This document shows, one piece after another, positions 1 through 13,412 of a stretch of DNA of 64,000 nt. The notes beneath the pieces were generated by a model. The model ran no database searches and was not told the DNA's origin. It saw nothing but the letters and a program-made list of their open reading frames with translations. The first letter of the stretch is position 1. Each line of letters begins with the position of its first letter. Source of the stretch: Lineus longissimus (taxonomy: Eukaryota > Nemertea > Pilidiophora > Heteronemertea > Lineidae); contig NC_088323.1 in assembly GCF_910592395.1 (NCBI RefSeq), positions 4,712,001 through 4,776,000 of the forward strand, written 5' to 3'. The translations under genes were made by a program, and so were the position numbers.

Positions 1-1281
1 GTCTGGTATGTTTTTGGCGAGTGGGAGTCAAAAGAGATGTAGATACTGCTGTTTGGCTGAATGTCTATACCAGCTATGAAGTGTGCTAACCTTTGGTAAT
101 CAACACAATCAATTTTCAGGGCTCACAGTTACTGTTTTGTGGACAAGACGCCCTCTTTTTCATGTACATACAACTCGGGCAATGCCCATTGATCTACTTC
201 AATGAACTGTTAGCCCTGAATCTCCTATGTCCTTCCCAGAAAATAATAATCCGACACCAACCTAGCTGCATGAAGGAATCTGTTGTGGTGGGTCCTTCTA
301 ATTCCCAACCAAAGCCATCAGAAACACAAAATCTTCAAATCAGTTTGAAACAAAACCTACAGTGTGTCCCGAAAAAGTACACTTCTAACATGTTTTTTTG
401 GCACACTTAATTTCATCGAGTCTAACCTTGCATGAGCTTGAATAATTTTTTTTTTTTAATTCCTAGATCTTAATATTGTGCTTCATATTTTTAGTTTTTC
501 AACCAGGAAATGTGCATGAAATTTGTACTGGCACAAAACAACAGTTTTAACCTTCGAAATTGCTCAAGAAAATCTGCAGGCAGCCTTGCAGTTTTAACCA
601 ATTTTGGCTTTGCTATTCGTTGAGTTTTCAAGTTTTTAAAATATCATGTTGAATTATAGTTAATTGATGGTTCTATAAGTCGTTTTGTCTCTTTTATTGA
701 AAATATTTATCAGAAATAGAAGGGGTCCCTGCAGATCTTGCTTAGTCTCCTGCAATGTAGGTCTCCACCAATGCCGCTTGATACCTCCTGCGGGTTGCAT
801 CTCAAGTCTTGCAAATAACATGCCATCACCCATGGCAACCACTTCTAAAGCATAGTATAGTACAAGTAACTTACAGATGAATATCATTTTCATAACTTGT
901 AGTATGAGCTCACTGTTCCAGAAATATCCTCAATAGCAAATACTTTCTCGAAACAGATCCTTCTCTATCATAGCTATTTCAGGAAATTACTCATTCCAAT
1001 TTCGAAAAATTTCAATGGGCTTCTTCCTGATCAGCACCCCGAGTGGTGTAGCATGGTTGTTGGGATACAAAATGGCCGAGTTATGGGGTCAGACCTTGAT
1101 ATTTGCGACACTGCATGACTTCAAAATCAACCAAGACCAATGCCATTACTCGGCAAAGTATAACCACAAGAGGCCCTCCTCTGGGAAGAGGTGAATTGGT
1201 ATAGTCACAAGGGCAAATGAGATAACGTTTATAAGATCTTCACAATCTGGTCTAACCGTCATAGTCGTTAATTTCTTTCAG
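1..1281 (+). other. Intron of the AMPK gamma gene (no exon seen)
   Basis: No exon matching the missing CBS1 part of the gamma subunit (the GMLTITDF-like segment) can be found here in any frame. The stretch ends in a polypyrimidine tract and AG acceptor at 1280-1281, so it is most simply the 3' part of a long intron. AT-rich, with no other structure noticed. Confidence 0.7.
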
Positions 1282-4200
1282 GTTAAAATGGACGAACTAG
1301 AAGAACACAAGATTCAGACATGGAGAGGTACGTTGAAATGTCGTGAAATCTTGACTGATATGTTGCGATTGGTGCATTACTACACTGTTGCCATTTTGGA
1401 AAGCAATATAGGTATTGGCGTGTGTGCGTCAGTGCCCTGTTGTTTAAAAAAGAAATCGCCAGTTTATGGCCAGCTTAAGCAGGTTTATTGCCGAGTCGCG
1501 TCGCTTTATGGCTGACCTAATCTTGTTTGAGCTCTTTGAGTTTTCAGCCATTTGATCTGCAATAAGTGTGGAGTTGGCTGCCCAACAGGCGTAACCAAAT
1601 TGGTAGTCATATTTCCCCCAAATTTGTTTTTAGAGGTGCTAAAGGACCACATGAAACCATTCATCTACATCAACCCCGAGGCTAGCCTGTACAGCGCCAT
1701 CAAAACGCTGATTCACAAAAAGGTGCATCGACTGCCGGTCATCGACAAGTCAACGGGAAACGCCCTCTATGTTCTAACACACAAACGAATTCTGAGATTT
1801 TTATACCTATATGTGAGTATGTGTGTGGAGATTTTCATCATATGTAGTCCCACAGCCATGCCACTATTAGGGTGACACAGCACCAGTGACAAACCATCAC
1901 CACAGTTTTCTTTCATAGGCAGGGCGGGTCAATGAGAACTGAGAACGTGGATTTTGTAATGTGCATTTGATAATTTTCTTCGACTTTGTTGCAGATGCAC
2001 GAATTACCCAAGCCAGCCTTCATGAAGAAAACGCTCAAGGAGCTGAACATAGGCACATATGAAAACATTGCCACGGTGGGTGTTCTTGCCAGATTTCTTA
2101 GATTATCAACATTTTCATGAGCATTATAGCCTACAGTTTGGAAGTTAGTGTAAACATTGATGAATGTGAACAGCACCTCAATGTGTAAGCTCATCAATTC
2201 CTCTTTGTGGTGTTATGTTTGATAAAGATAAAAAGGACTGGATTCTGTTGTGCTGCTCACGATGGTCTACATGAACATGGTTCACAAAGATTTACCTGGA
2301 CCGAGATGGTCTCCATTTTTTCAATTCCGAAACAAAGCGCTTGGAGACCCATTTCACTAATCATATCGTTCCATTTTCAGACGACTCCTGAAACGCCAGT
2401 GATTACAGCGCTGCACAAGTTTGTTGAACGACGGGTATCAGCCTTGCCTGTGATAAAAGATGGAAAAGTAGTCGACATATATGCAAAGTTTGACACTATT
2501 GTGAGTAGTCTTCTTGTACCAACCGGCGATCGAACTCTCAGATTAGAAGATAGATGTGAAATTGATGAAAAAAATTTAGGTTTAGGACGATCCGTGTATT
2601 CTTTCCCTCAGAGTGTGATGATTTCTGTCTGAATCCCCAGTTAGACATCTCTCCATCTTTCCAGGCATTGGCAGCAGAGAAGACCTACAACAACCTTGAT
2701 ATCACCATCAACCAGGCGTTACAACATAGAAGCAAAGTAAGTGATCGTTCAATTTTGCAATGAGCTCGATTAGTGAAATGGAATGCACAAAATGATTTTT
2801 TGATGGAAATACTGGAAGAAAAATGATTCTTTGATGGAAATTCTGGAAGGAAAATGATTTTTTGATGGAAATACTGGAAGAAAAATGATTTTTTGATGAA
2901 AATACTGGAAGAAAAATGATTTTTTTTTTTGATGGAAATACTGGAAGGAAAATGATTTTTTGATGGAAATACTGGAAGGAAAATGATTTTTTGATGGAAA
3001 TACTGGGAGGAAAATGTTTTTTTGATGGAAATACTGGAAGAAAATTTGTGATATTGTGAAAACTTTGACATTTTAGACATTTTTGTGAAAATAGCAACTT
3101 AATAACAATCGCATTGTCTTTTTCCAGGAATTCGAAGGTGTTGTGAAGTGTCATACGACTGAGTCATTCGCCAGTGTCATGGAGCGTCTGGTGAAAGCCG
3201 AGGTCCATCGGTTGGTGATCGTCAACGAACAGGACGCCGTCGAGGGAATCGTGTCGCTCTCAGATATATTATCATTCTTAGTACTAAAACCGTCGGGTAG
3301 GTCATGTGACTAACGGTCATCGAAAGTGTTGTAGCTGAAGAGTTATTTTGATCTTTTGCGTTCTGTCGTGTCAGCGCCATGAGTATAAATTGAGCTTACA
3401 GTAGTGTTATTCCTGCATGGAATCTCTTTCCATTTTCCATTTTCCATTTTGCAGATTTTGCGAATAACTAATCATTTGCAAAAATGAAAATTACGAAAAT
3501 TGGTATTGGTTTTTATTGTTTGATAGCTGAAACCATGCCAACAATCAAATAGAAATATTATGGTTTTAGCCAGCGGCTGCCAGCCTGATTAAAATGTTTT
3601 TTCTTGTAATTTATGTATGGCTGTGTTTTTTTTAATCTTATTTGCTTATTGGGGCCTCCAGCTGTTTTGATTTCATCTTAACCCTTTGGAGACTACACTG
3701 TATAAATACCCTCTATCTTCATGCAGTGTTTGCTTAGGGTAAATCAGTTAGTTTTCATCAGTGGATAGTTACAAAGTTTACTTCTTCAAAACGAGGAAAT
3801 TCACAACAAGTAAAGTCAGTATACATCTGTGAGAGTGTCGTGGTTGCAATGAGTTGTGACACCATGTGCCATTGACCATTCCAATAATTCAAGTTTTTCA
3901 CATCAGCGTCACTATCCTGAAATGTGGGTACAGGACAGGATGTCTTCTAACATCGTCATGTGCTGCTCTGTAATGTTGTTTGCAAAGGGTTAAGAGATGC
4001 TAGAAGCTTGTGGTGCTGGTGAAGTGGAATAAGGAGTTGACGTGTTGAGAAAACTTCGAACCTTGTATCATTGATACAATAAACTAGGTTGATAACTGCA
4101 TGAAACTCACAGAGCATATTGTCGTAAATCGTCATACAGATCGAGCGCATGGCAAGATGCAAACAAAAAGAAGAGAACGGAGAGAAAATGAACCAGTTCT

Positions 4201-6414
4201 GCATGTTTTTTTGGGCCGTTATCCTCCATCCATTGATTGTCCTGCCCTCATCTGATGCTGCATGTTGCTTTGAAGCCACTGGGTTCCAAACCTACGTGTC
4301 CTACACAAACTCTCTCCATGAGTCGGGAAGATTTTACCCAATTCTGTATGTTGCTTGGGATCTGCTTCTGATCTAACACCAGTCAGATTACTCTAATTCA
4401 ATTCAAATTCAGATATGATAACTTCAGCCTCTCTAACTCTGCATTAACTACACTACACTAATGGAGACCTTTGTCTCTGGTGACCTTCATGATTATTCAA
4501 GGTTGATTCTGTCCTTGACCTTTGTCTCTGGTGGCCTTCATAATAATTGACGGTGGCCATTTCATTGGTTGATTATCATCATTGGTGACCTGCCTGCACT
4601 AACCTTGCCACCTCTGACGTCTGTTAATGGTGGCACGGCCTTGACCTCAGTTGATATGCTCACTACTGTTGCACTGACCTTGGTTCATGGTGACCTTGCA
4701 TGGTTGTAGGTGGCCTTTTCCTTGGTTGATTTGACTTCCATTTTGGTGATCTTCACCTTTGTAGGTCTAACCTGTCACTAACCCCCACCCCACTTGGCTA
4801 TAGGCACTCACACTGCATCCCTAATATTCAAAATAGCTTGAATGTTAACCCACTGTATCTTAACCTCCCTTCATAACTGATGTCATCCAATCGGTCAGCG
4901 CACTTCAAAAAGCAGTTAGGGGTGAAACATAATTTTTGGAAGATACCTCTCCAGGTATATAATATTGACCATGGGTATCAAAAGCTCATATGAAGAGGCA
5001 TCTATTTCAACTTTAGTTGGTAAATTTCTGTTGTAGTATCTGATGGTCATAGCTCAACTTGTGTGCAATTAACCCTTGTGGTTCTCTTCATACCTCTGGT
5101 TTGAATCGATTTCAATGGAAACTGTTACCTTCGATGACATCAGTTTCTGGTGCTTTAACCTCTACGGCTGAATATTGTCAAGATTTGCTCTAAGTTATCA
5201 CTTTATGCAATAGATGGCGCCGAAGACCCAGAAACAGATGCAGTGATACGAAAGGTGTCGCTAAGCGTCCGGCCAAACCTTGCTACTTTGGACGAAGATC
5301 CAAAATGGATGCCGGTATTCAGAGGCAAGTCACTTGAACAAAAGGATTCAGTGCTTCGGATGTTTTTGAAAAAACTGTATCCACAAATCTTCCGTTGTAT
5401 GATATCGCTATCCATGTCAAAGTTAGGGATAAAATCCATCTTGAAGTTTGTATCAAGTAATTGCAAGTAATGTAAAGTGATACAATTAAAGTCCCTACAG
5501 TGTAGAAAACAGTGTGTAGTACACATTAATGCACACACAGGCTATACATTTGCCAGGGTTTTAATTGTACCTCCTTACTTTATGTGTACATACTTGATAC
5601 TTGTCTGAAGTTTTGGTCGTTATTCATTGGGAGCTTTAAGAGTGTAGATTCTTTCTCGGGTCCCCAGTTTCCTCCTGCATTTCATTAAATCACCCACTAT
5701 CACTTTATTGAGCTTGATGTCCAAGATGACTTTTGGCTCTCAAAAATTTTTATTTTTCATGCTTTAACTCCCATTATCTGAAGCTCTGCTAATCCTCTTG
5801 TTTTTTGGTTGCCAAGGGACGTTTCTCTGTAGCGGTTGCCTTGGCAATATTGGTGTTCCTTTTCAATTAGAATCCGTTCTAGGCCCAAAAAGTAGTTGCA
5901 GGTTAAATGTTTATTTCTGGTTGCTAGGTAGTAAAATCGATTCTGGCGAGAAATTTTGATGTGTTCTGTGACCATACCTATCTGAGTACTTCGAATCTGA
6001 TGATCTGGGCATAACACCAGTTGGTAAATAGTGTTACTTTCTTCAAGTAATCCGAAATAACCTAACAAGATTCCAAATAATTTTGCACGCAGTTTCTCTC
6101 TTCTCTCCCTATAGTTCCCACCATCAGTATGCCTTGTTTAATGTTTGCCCCTTCTGTTTCTGTCATCATAAATAACTTTTATGAATTCATAACAATCTTC
6201 TTCAAACATTATCTAAAATAACTTCCTGTCCTATAAATCTAACCTACCCCCTTCACATAGTTATCTCATGACAAAAATCGTTCATATATTCAGGTTGGTT
6301 GAATTTGAATGCTTGTTGAACATTATGCATGTCATATTATGATGTTTGAAGACGTCTTTGATTATTCTGATTTTCCCCCCTCTTTCAGGTGAAGAGCAGG
6401 AAGTCCAGACATGA
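1282..6414 (+). CDS. PRKAG: AMP-activated protein kinase gamma subunit, 3' part (partial at 5' end)
   Basis: Regulatory gamma subunit of AMPK; its CBS repeats bind AMP, ADP or ATP and control the kinase according to cell energy state. Exons read: 1282-1327, 1634-1812, 1995-2075, 2381-2500, 2665-2736, 3128-3296, 5214-5324 and 6389-6414 (stop TGA 6412-6414). They splice in frame to about 267 residues covering the end of CBS1 and all of CBS2-4. Recognised pieces include EEHKIQTWR, the HRLPVID stretch, [34 protein letters not shown] and VSLSDIL; the last holds the Asp that contacts ribose in CBS4 of the family. The His-Arg pairs of CBS2 and CBS4 are intact. The N-terminal exons (the rest of CBS1) are upstream of the window. 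The intron after exon 5214-5324 appears to use a GC donor (GCAAGT). The C-terminus is longer than human PRKAG1 and ends EEQEVQT. Which vertebrate paralogue (gamma 1, 2 or 3) it matches cannot be said without the N-terminus. Confidence 0.93.
2785..3045 (+). repeat. 31-bp tandem repeat in an AMPK gamma intron
   Basis: About eight head-to-tail copies of a 30-31 bp unit built on 'tttgatggaaatactggaag' followed by an A-rich and T-rich run (aaaatgattttt). Copies differ by a few substitutions and by the length of the T run. The array lies in the 391-bp intron between the exons ending at 2736 and starting at 3128. Open frames of 131 and 148 codons on the minus strand are by-products of the repeat. 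Confidence 0.92.
3297..5213 (+). other. Long AMPK gamma intron with decayed TGACCT-rich repeat
   Basis: A 1.9-kb intron between the CBS4 exon and the acidic C-terminal exon. From about 4450 to 4770 it holds a degenerate repeat in which 'cctttgtctctggtg(a/g)ccttcat' occurs twice and TGACCT (the reverse of the nuclear-receptor half-site AGGTCA) occurs six times. The remainder shows nothing recognisable. Confidence 0.6.
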
Positions 6415-9400
6415 CGACTGCCAACAGAGATGCCACGGATGAACGTACCTTAACCATATACAATGACATCCCATAACAGGCCACGTCAGATGATAAGCTG
6501 ATGTGGATAGGGATGCCTAGATTTGAGGTTGAAAACCACGATCGAACCTTGAGTCCTAATCAGTGGATACGATTCTATTACGAGGACTTGCAAGATGTAC
6601 CTCTGCTACGTTGTGTAGCTCTCGATGGATACAAATCTTTTACGAGGACTGTACCACAGACCTATTTTGTGTAGCTGTGGTATTTTGCAAGATTTACCTG
6701 TGAAACTTGGCGCACCGGTCGCATTTGATTCATCGATTACGCACTATTTACAGACTGTGTGAATGAACGAGTAGTGAAAGATGTACCTTGACCGCAGTGA
6801 TGGATGAGCTAAGGCCACGTCTTTGGCTATCAAGATGTACCACAGACGCGGACGTGGAGCATGATGCCCGTCCGAGATGAGAGGAATACTAGATATCAGG
6901 ATTGTAGGGTAGTCATTTGACTAGATGGTAGTCATATGATCAAATGAAGTCGAGATAGGATAAGTGGTCAGAATCCGACTCCTGTCTTAACGTGGGTAGT
7001 TGTAAATAGTGGAATATTTTGCATGGAGAGGTATATTTTGTAAATTGGCAAAAAGTGTATGTTTCATATGATGATAAGGAAGGAAGACAATTCAAATTCG
7101 GAATGATAAAAAGTGATTATTATCCTGGGTATGCCCATTGACTGTAAGTGATGGGTTGTATGGCTTACACCCAGACAGTCATCTAGGAACACTCTCCGAT
7201 GACTGAGGGACTCAAATGTACAGACAATAGTAGAGTGCAGACACTGAACATTTTAATTTTTTTAGCTTTGTAAATACGTTCGAACCTGGTGTTTATTCCT
7301 TAGTCAGGGGATTGGAATTTAGAATTGACAATCGTCAGAGGTGCCGGAGGTCACACTAAAATCCTCTGTAGATGATAGTATGAAAATCTATCCACAGACG
7401 TTTAAACTCAATTCAAAACAACCTCCTCTCTCGAAATCTTGGTTACGACTATGGTTTTCGTGGTGTAGTAGAGAGACATTGAATCGGACATTTTAACCAG
7501 TGTTGAGACTGGATCAGACTTGAACAGGGTGATTTGGACAATCTACACATTCTTTGCTTTCAAATTCAAAATTTGCATGTACTACCTGGATGTGGTACAC
7601 GGGAACTAAGGGACGATGAACTACAGAGTATTTGGAGTTTGACTATGAGTGCATGGGCATTTGTACGCCAGTAAACAGAAAGTGTTCAGAATTGATGCGT
7701 TAAAAATTGATCACTTTCAAAAAGTGTTTTCCATTTGTGCCATGCAGTGGGGAGACAGACTAGAATGCCATTTGGCGTTTCTGTTAGGATTATTTGCGGT
7801 GCCGGAATAGGTGTAAAATGCCATGGGGGATTTGGCAGAATACTACCTGATATCAGTGTGGGTACAGTGGTTTGGCCTACAAATTGGACTTGGGTTTTTA
7901 CTTTTGGTTATTTCCTTGCCAGTTTTGGGAGCTCCAAAGTTTGTCAACAAACATGTCGCAGATATCATACCTTGTGCAGGACAGATTTCTTCAAGTGTAA
8001 ATCAGAAGACTTGTAGTGAATTTTTCTTGAATATGGGGTTAAGTAAGCAGTGATGTGTTTTGATGAGTTTTCAGCCATATGGTTGAAATAATTTACTGGA
8101 TAGCAGTAATGGGAAAAGAATACATGTAAAAATATATATACTCAGTACATGAAATGTACATGACATGTACATAGGTATCTCTTGTACATAGGTGAGCTAA
8201 ATTCAGGTGTCATTCAAACAAAATCACTCAAGCTGCAGACTAATCCTAAATTAGTCCATTTGACACACATAGAAGATGCATGAACGCAGATAAACTGTGA
8301 ACATGTACAAATTGGTCGATTTGGGATTTGTGTGCGGTTAGTTCTAGATATATATTAGTAAAAGAGTGTGGTATCTTAGTACGCAGTGCTAGTAAATGTA
8401 ATTAATTAGCTGCAAAAGAGTCTGGTTGGGCAGGGTAAGTGACAGAAGTACTCACCTTTCACTTTTATAAGATCAATAGAAAATGTTTTTCGGCCCTCTT
8501 CATTGATTTTCAACATGAATAAATTGGGTTAAGATTATTACCAGGCCAAATGTTCATGTGGAATCAACCAACTATAAGGGTGGTGGTCACCAATGCACTA
8601 CTGTTCATACCAGTGGAGGGGGTGTTCATGCCTTAAATTGACTGACCTTATAAAGGTGGAAAGGGAGTACAGGGTCCTGTTTTCGAAAGAAGTTTGTCAC
8701 TTACTTTGTGTTTACTTTACCTTTGTGGTCAAGGTGCACTTTCTCGTCGATTTTCAAAGTGCTGATTGAAATTTTTTAAGTTGAATCTGGGAGGTATATG
8801 GCTCCGAAACTGATGCTGTATGTGTCCAATAGTTGACTGCAGTGTCTCCATCTGACATTGACCAAAAGAACGAAACTAGTTCCGATTTTATCTGGCACTT
8901 GTACTAGTGTAAACAACTGCTATTGGTATTGTGTTATGATCCAAGATCAAATATGATAGGCGACGCTCAATCAGAACATCTGCCCAGGTGAATCTACAAA
9001 TGCGCGCTCATCTATCACCAAATCTGAACTTAAATGACTCTCTCTGTCAATAGACTGCCTGTAATGAAATGTTGGATGATTGAAGTGATGGGGTTCTTAA
9101 TCGTGGTTCATGTTTCCTTGTAATATTCATGATTTTCTTAAACAAAGTCTGCATATTGGCTGCGACAATAAGTCACATCTACTAAACATGTTCAACAGAA
9201 ATTTCAAGGAGTACTATGTAATTCGGAAAGAAAGTGCCACTCTTGACCTCAATGTACTAAATGGGCTGTACAGTTCAACATGTTGGTAATTTCTTTATTG
9301 GTTAAACAGTGCTTTTTCTGTGCACATGAGATATGGCATCTCAACTTGATCATTCTGTACATTTGTATAGCTTCCTGTACATCAGTGTTAGTTGATTTCA

Positions 9401-12017
9401 ACCTCGGGGAAAACTTGGGGTTTGAGGTCCTTGTTCTGTTAGGCTGTTATTCAATTTCTTGTCATCCTGTGAGATATTTTGAGGCAGTTGTAATAAAGTT
9501 CGCTTTTGAGTTCAAAATTTGCTGGGGACTTTGTAAAGTGTGAAATTTTTATTTTGGCGGCCTACGGGTTAAATTCAAGATGGCGTCCCAAGATGGCCAC
9601 CATCGCACATAATTGGCCATAACTCGCCACATTTTTGATGAGTATGGAGAGAAAAAATGCCTTTTTTCCTGATATTAGGTTGTGTGATTAGTAGACCGGT
9701 GAATATGTTTGGCTATTAGTTAATCATAGATTTAAAGGGGCATTATGTTCTGCCAAGAGTAATTTTTGTAATTTAATTTTGTGAAATAGTGATTTATATG
9801 TAAAATGTACATAAGTGTACAAGTTTACATTAACTAGTTACCACGGTTATAGAAATGTAAATAGAAAGTGTAAATATCTCTGCCGACATGGGTGGGGACT
9901 ACATATTGTATAATGGGACTTTAGAATATTGTAGGAAATTTGGACTTGAGTATTTTAGAAAATACTGCTAGATTTATTTTTCAGTCCAGGTGTAAATAGC
10001 ATTCATGTTAATGTGCATTGTTTGTTTGTTTGTTGTGTTGTTATGGCGATGGGGAATCGTTTAGACAGTTCACGGCACCTGGATGGGATCTTGTTAAAAC
10101 AGTTTCATACTTGTCGCAAATTATGACAGTTTTCACCTCGAAGTTGGGCGACTCAGAATTGGCATGTCCAATATAAAACTCTATTTTGAATACCAACTGC
10201 CAACATGCTAAACAAACGGAGAAATGGACTGGGACTGGAAGTAGCTGTTACATCAAATTCATTAAAGAGTGGCAGTGGGTGTCACTTGCACAGTCCACCT
10301 CTGGAGGTAACCCCTGTTCATCTTTCTATCTGTCAAAGCCTGATTGTCTCGACAGAGACTGAATGAGATAATCAGTATTTCCTGTCTGTCATGGGATGTT
10401 TCATTAGATGTAAGAGCAAAATTTGTGTTTCACCCTTGTGAGCTGTGGTGAGATCTAAAGCAATTCAATGGGTTCAACCCATTCTCAACAGATCAGTACT
10501 AAGTGTGCTGTGACTTTTGACCATATGACAAGCAGAAAATTGCGAGATGATGCATTCCATAAAGGCTTCGCAATACCCATCATCTCATATTGGCCCTCTA
10601 CCAGCCTGATTGGGAACTGATCTACTTTCAATGTTCAAACCCTTTAACTGCTGTCTGTCTAACTCAGGGATTACCTGCCGGCTACATCTCAACTTAACAT
10701 ATTCTATAGTAACCTTGCCCTTAATATACATTGGTAGGCCGACCACTATTTTGGATTTAAGATGACTTTGGTAATTTTTTTACTGTCAGCAGTTGTCCTG
10801 CATTTCTGAAATTATTCAAGTGCATGTGCAGTAATATGAATTTCTAACAAGTGCTTCTATTCTTACAACCCACAGTTATGCAAAGTCAAGGGTAATTCGT
10901 ATCAATATTATATCAGTATGTAAAGCCTTGTTTGGAGAATATGTTAGAAGTGCTGTAAGCCCCCATTTCATTTGGAGTTAAAGGTGAAAAAAGTCTATAT
11001 TTTACTGGCAGAATTCAGTAAAGGTGTTCCCCTTCTGAATATTTCTGCCATATTCTTTGCCTGATTTATCAAAAGCACTATGCTCATTTTATAAACCACT
11101 AGAATTGCCTTTTAGAAAGATATGGTGGTTGAACCTCCCATGTTAATGCCTGTAGTACAGGATCAACTTTTCATTCCATTTTCTGAAAATGCAGATTCAG
11201 GGCTTGTAGCTTTAAAGTATGGCCCATGATAGGCATATTCAGAAAATTGGATGAATGTTTCATCACATACCTATTCCATTTGAAGAACTATTGCCCAGGC
11301 GTCTTTGTCTGGGTTGCTTGTTATGATAATCTTCAATCAAAGAAATAAAACCTGTAGCTTTGCAATAGAAATTGACGTCTTTTCTTTTATTGCTTTGTCT
11401 GCCCTCAGCCTTGACGGGTTAACGATGCAGCACTTCAATGCTATTTATGAACCGCAGGTGTGGTTCCATGATGGTATCTTCCCAATCAGGAGAATATGCA
11501 TCCCACGTTTAAATGACAGCTTTTAGATGTGTGAAATTTATTCAAAAATATTGATACATTCGTCAAACAGCACCTATGAGAATGTTTGCTGTCACCTGGC
11601 CCTAACTAATGCCATGTGTTGACACTTGGCTTATGGTTCATGAACATTTTATGCATGTTGTTTACTTCATCCACAGACAGTGGCCTGTGATTGGTCTAGT
11701 ACTGTCCCCCCATGTGGCGCAAAAGCGGGTAATAAAGGGGTATATTGTGTTACAGCGAAAATATAAGACGCCAAGAGGAAATAATGCCCCCCCCCATGCG
11801 CACTTTAAGCTTGGAGAAACCAGCCTATTCCAGTGGCTGTCCCGAGTTGACAAAAGTTATTTCTGAAGAACACAGTCATCCCTAGCAGATATACAACACA
11901 GGGCCACGGAATGAATCCGTGGGACATATGAGTTTGTCCTGGTAGGCCCACCTAATACACAAGAAAACCAACTTGTTCCGATCAGAACATCATCTGGATA
12001 CTTCAATCGCCGGACAG
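6415..12017 (+). other. Probable 3'UTR of the AMPK gamma gene, then intergenic sequence
   Basis: No protein-coding exon is recognisable. The first part is the natural 3'UTR after the stop at 6412-6414. Candidate plus-strand polyadenylation signals AATAAA occur at 8518-8523 and 9492-9497; which one is used cannot be told. Around 9560-9660 a segment reads 'caagatggcgtcccaagatggccaccat' followed by 'ggccataactcg', which looks like a dispersed repeat but has no second copy here. Short open frames (7735-8016, 9280-9543, 11305-11526) have no recognisable protein content. Confidence 0.5.
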
Positions 12018-13140
12018 GAACAAACAACACTTGATGAAACAATGCCGATTCATTTATCATGAAACACTAATCAATTAAAGAACAATTGTTTGCATATCCA
12101 ACACTTGATGTAACAATGGCGGATCATTTGTTATTAACATGGTAGACTAATCAAAAAACACTTGGGTAAACAATTTGTCTTGATGACGAACAGCAAGGAT
12201 TGGTGGCACATGAAACTAATCAAGGAACACCTAGGTAAACAATGCCAGATATCAAACCAAAAGGTCTGGTGGCACATGAAACTAATCAAAGAACACTTAG
12301 GTAAACAATGCCAGATATCAAACCAAAAGGTCTGGTGGCACATGAAACTAATCAAAGAACACTTAGGTAAACAATGCCAGATATCAAACAACAAGGATTG
12401 GTGGCACATGAAACTAATCGAATAACACCTAGGTAAACAATGCCAGATATCAAACCAAAAGGTCTGGTGGCACATGAAACTAATCAAGGAATACCTAGGT
12501 AAACAATGCCAGATATCAAACAACAAGGTCTGGTGGCACATGAAACTAATCAAAGAATACTTAGGTAAACAATGCCAGATATCAAACAACAAGGTCTGGT
12601 GGCACATGAAACTAATCAAATAACACTTAGGTAGACAATGCCAGATATCAAACCAAAAGGTCTGATGGCACATGAAACTAATCAAATAACACTTAGGTAA
12701 ACAATGCCAGATATCAAACCAAAAGGTCTGGTGGCACATGAAACTAATCAAATAACACTTAGGTAAACAATGCCAGATATCAAACCAAAAGGTCTGATGG
12801 CACATGAAACTAATCAAATAACACTTAGGTAGACAATGCCAGATATCAAACCAAAAGGTCTGATGGCACATGAAACTAATCAAATAACACTTAGGTAAAC
12901 AATGCCAGATATCAAACCAAAAGGTCTGGTGGCACATGAAACTAATCAAAGAATTCTTAGGTAAACAAGCAACGAACAAGCAACAAGGACTGGCGGCACA
13001 TACACATGAAACTAATCAAACAACAATTTGTTTATAAGCCATATCAAGAAACAATTTTTTTCCAGTAACGACTGGGGTAAAAGATAGAGATTGCACATGA
13101 AACTAATCAAACAACATTAACGACAACGACAACGAACACA
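12018..13140. repeat. 66-bp satellite array (about 12 good units, degenerate edges)
   Basis: Between about 12165 and 12965 a 66-bp unit is repeated 12 times with 85-98 % identity by eye. The unit includes 'ggcacatgaaactaatcaa', then 'acacttaggtaaacaatgcc' and 'agatatcaaaccaaaaggtc'. Diverged half-units flank the core: 'aacacttgatgaaacaatgcc' near 12030 and 12100, and 'cacatgaaactaatcaaacaac' near 13000 and 13095. Because 66 is a multiple of three, one minus-strand frame stays open for 281 codons, giving a 22-residue Cys/Trp/Phe-rich repeat; it lacks any gene-like start or family match. Nearly every unit carries GTAAACA, a forkhead-type motif. Confidence 0.93.
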
Positions 13141-13412
13141 GCCTGCCCATACCTGGTATACCGACAGCAATGAGTCTAATGAACCAAATCTAATTAAAAT
13201 AATAAAGCGATGACACACGCTCCAAACATAAAGATGATTGAAATACCGCGGCTTCATGCCCTACCAGCTGATTGCAAATCAATAGAATGCACGAGGCAGA
13301 CGATACAACAAAATATTGATCCTCCTGGCAGAGAGTTTGAAATGAAGAGTAAACATAGAAACAATGTATGAAATTTCAACGGAATAAAAGCTAATTAACT
13401 ATTTATTGGTTT

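Noticed and set aside
2685-3154. 131- and 148-codon minus-strand frames with [11 protein letters not shown] repeats
   Set aside because: They are created by the 31-bp intronic minisatellite of the AMPK gamma gene and overlap its exons on the other strand.
12165-12965. CRISPR-like regular repeat
   Set aside because: Whole 66-bp units are similar with no unique spacers, and the genome is eukaryotic.
12134-12979. 281-codon open frame on the minus strand, a 22-residue Cys/Trp-rich repeat protein
   Set aside because: It is a by-product of a 66-bp satellite whose length is a multiple of three. There is no splice, start or promoter context, and the edges decay as non-coding repeats.
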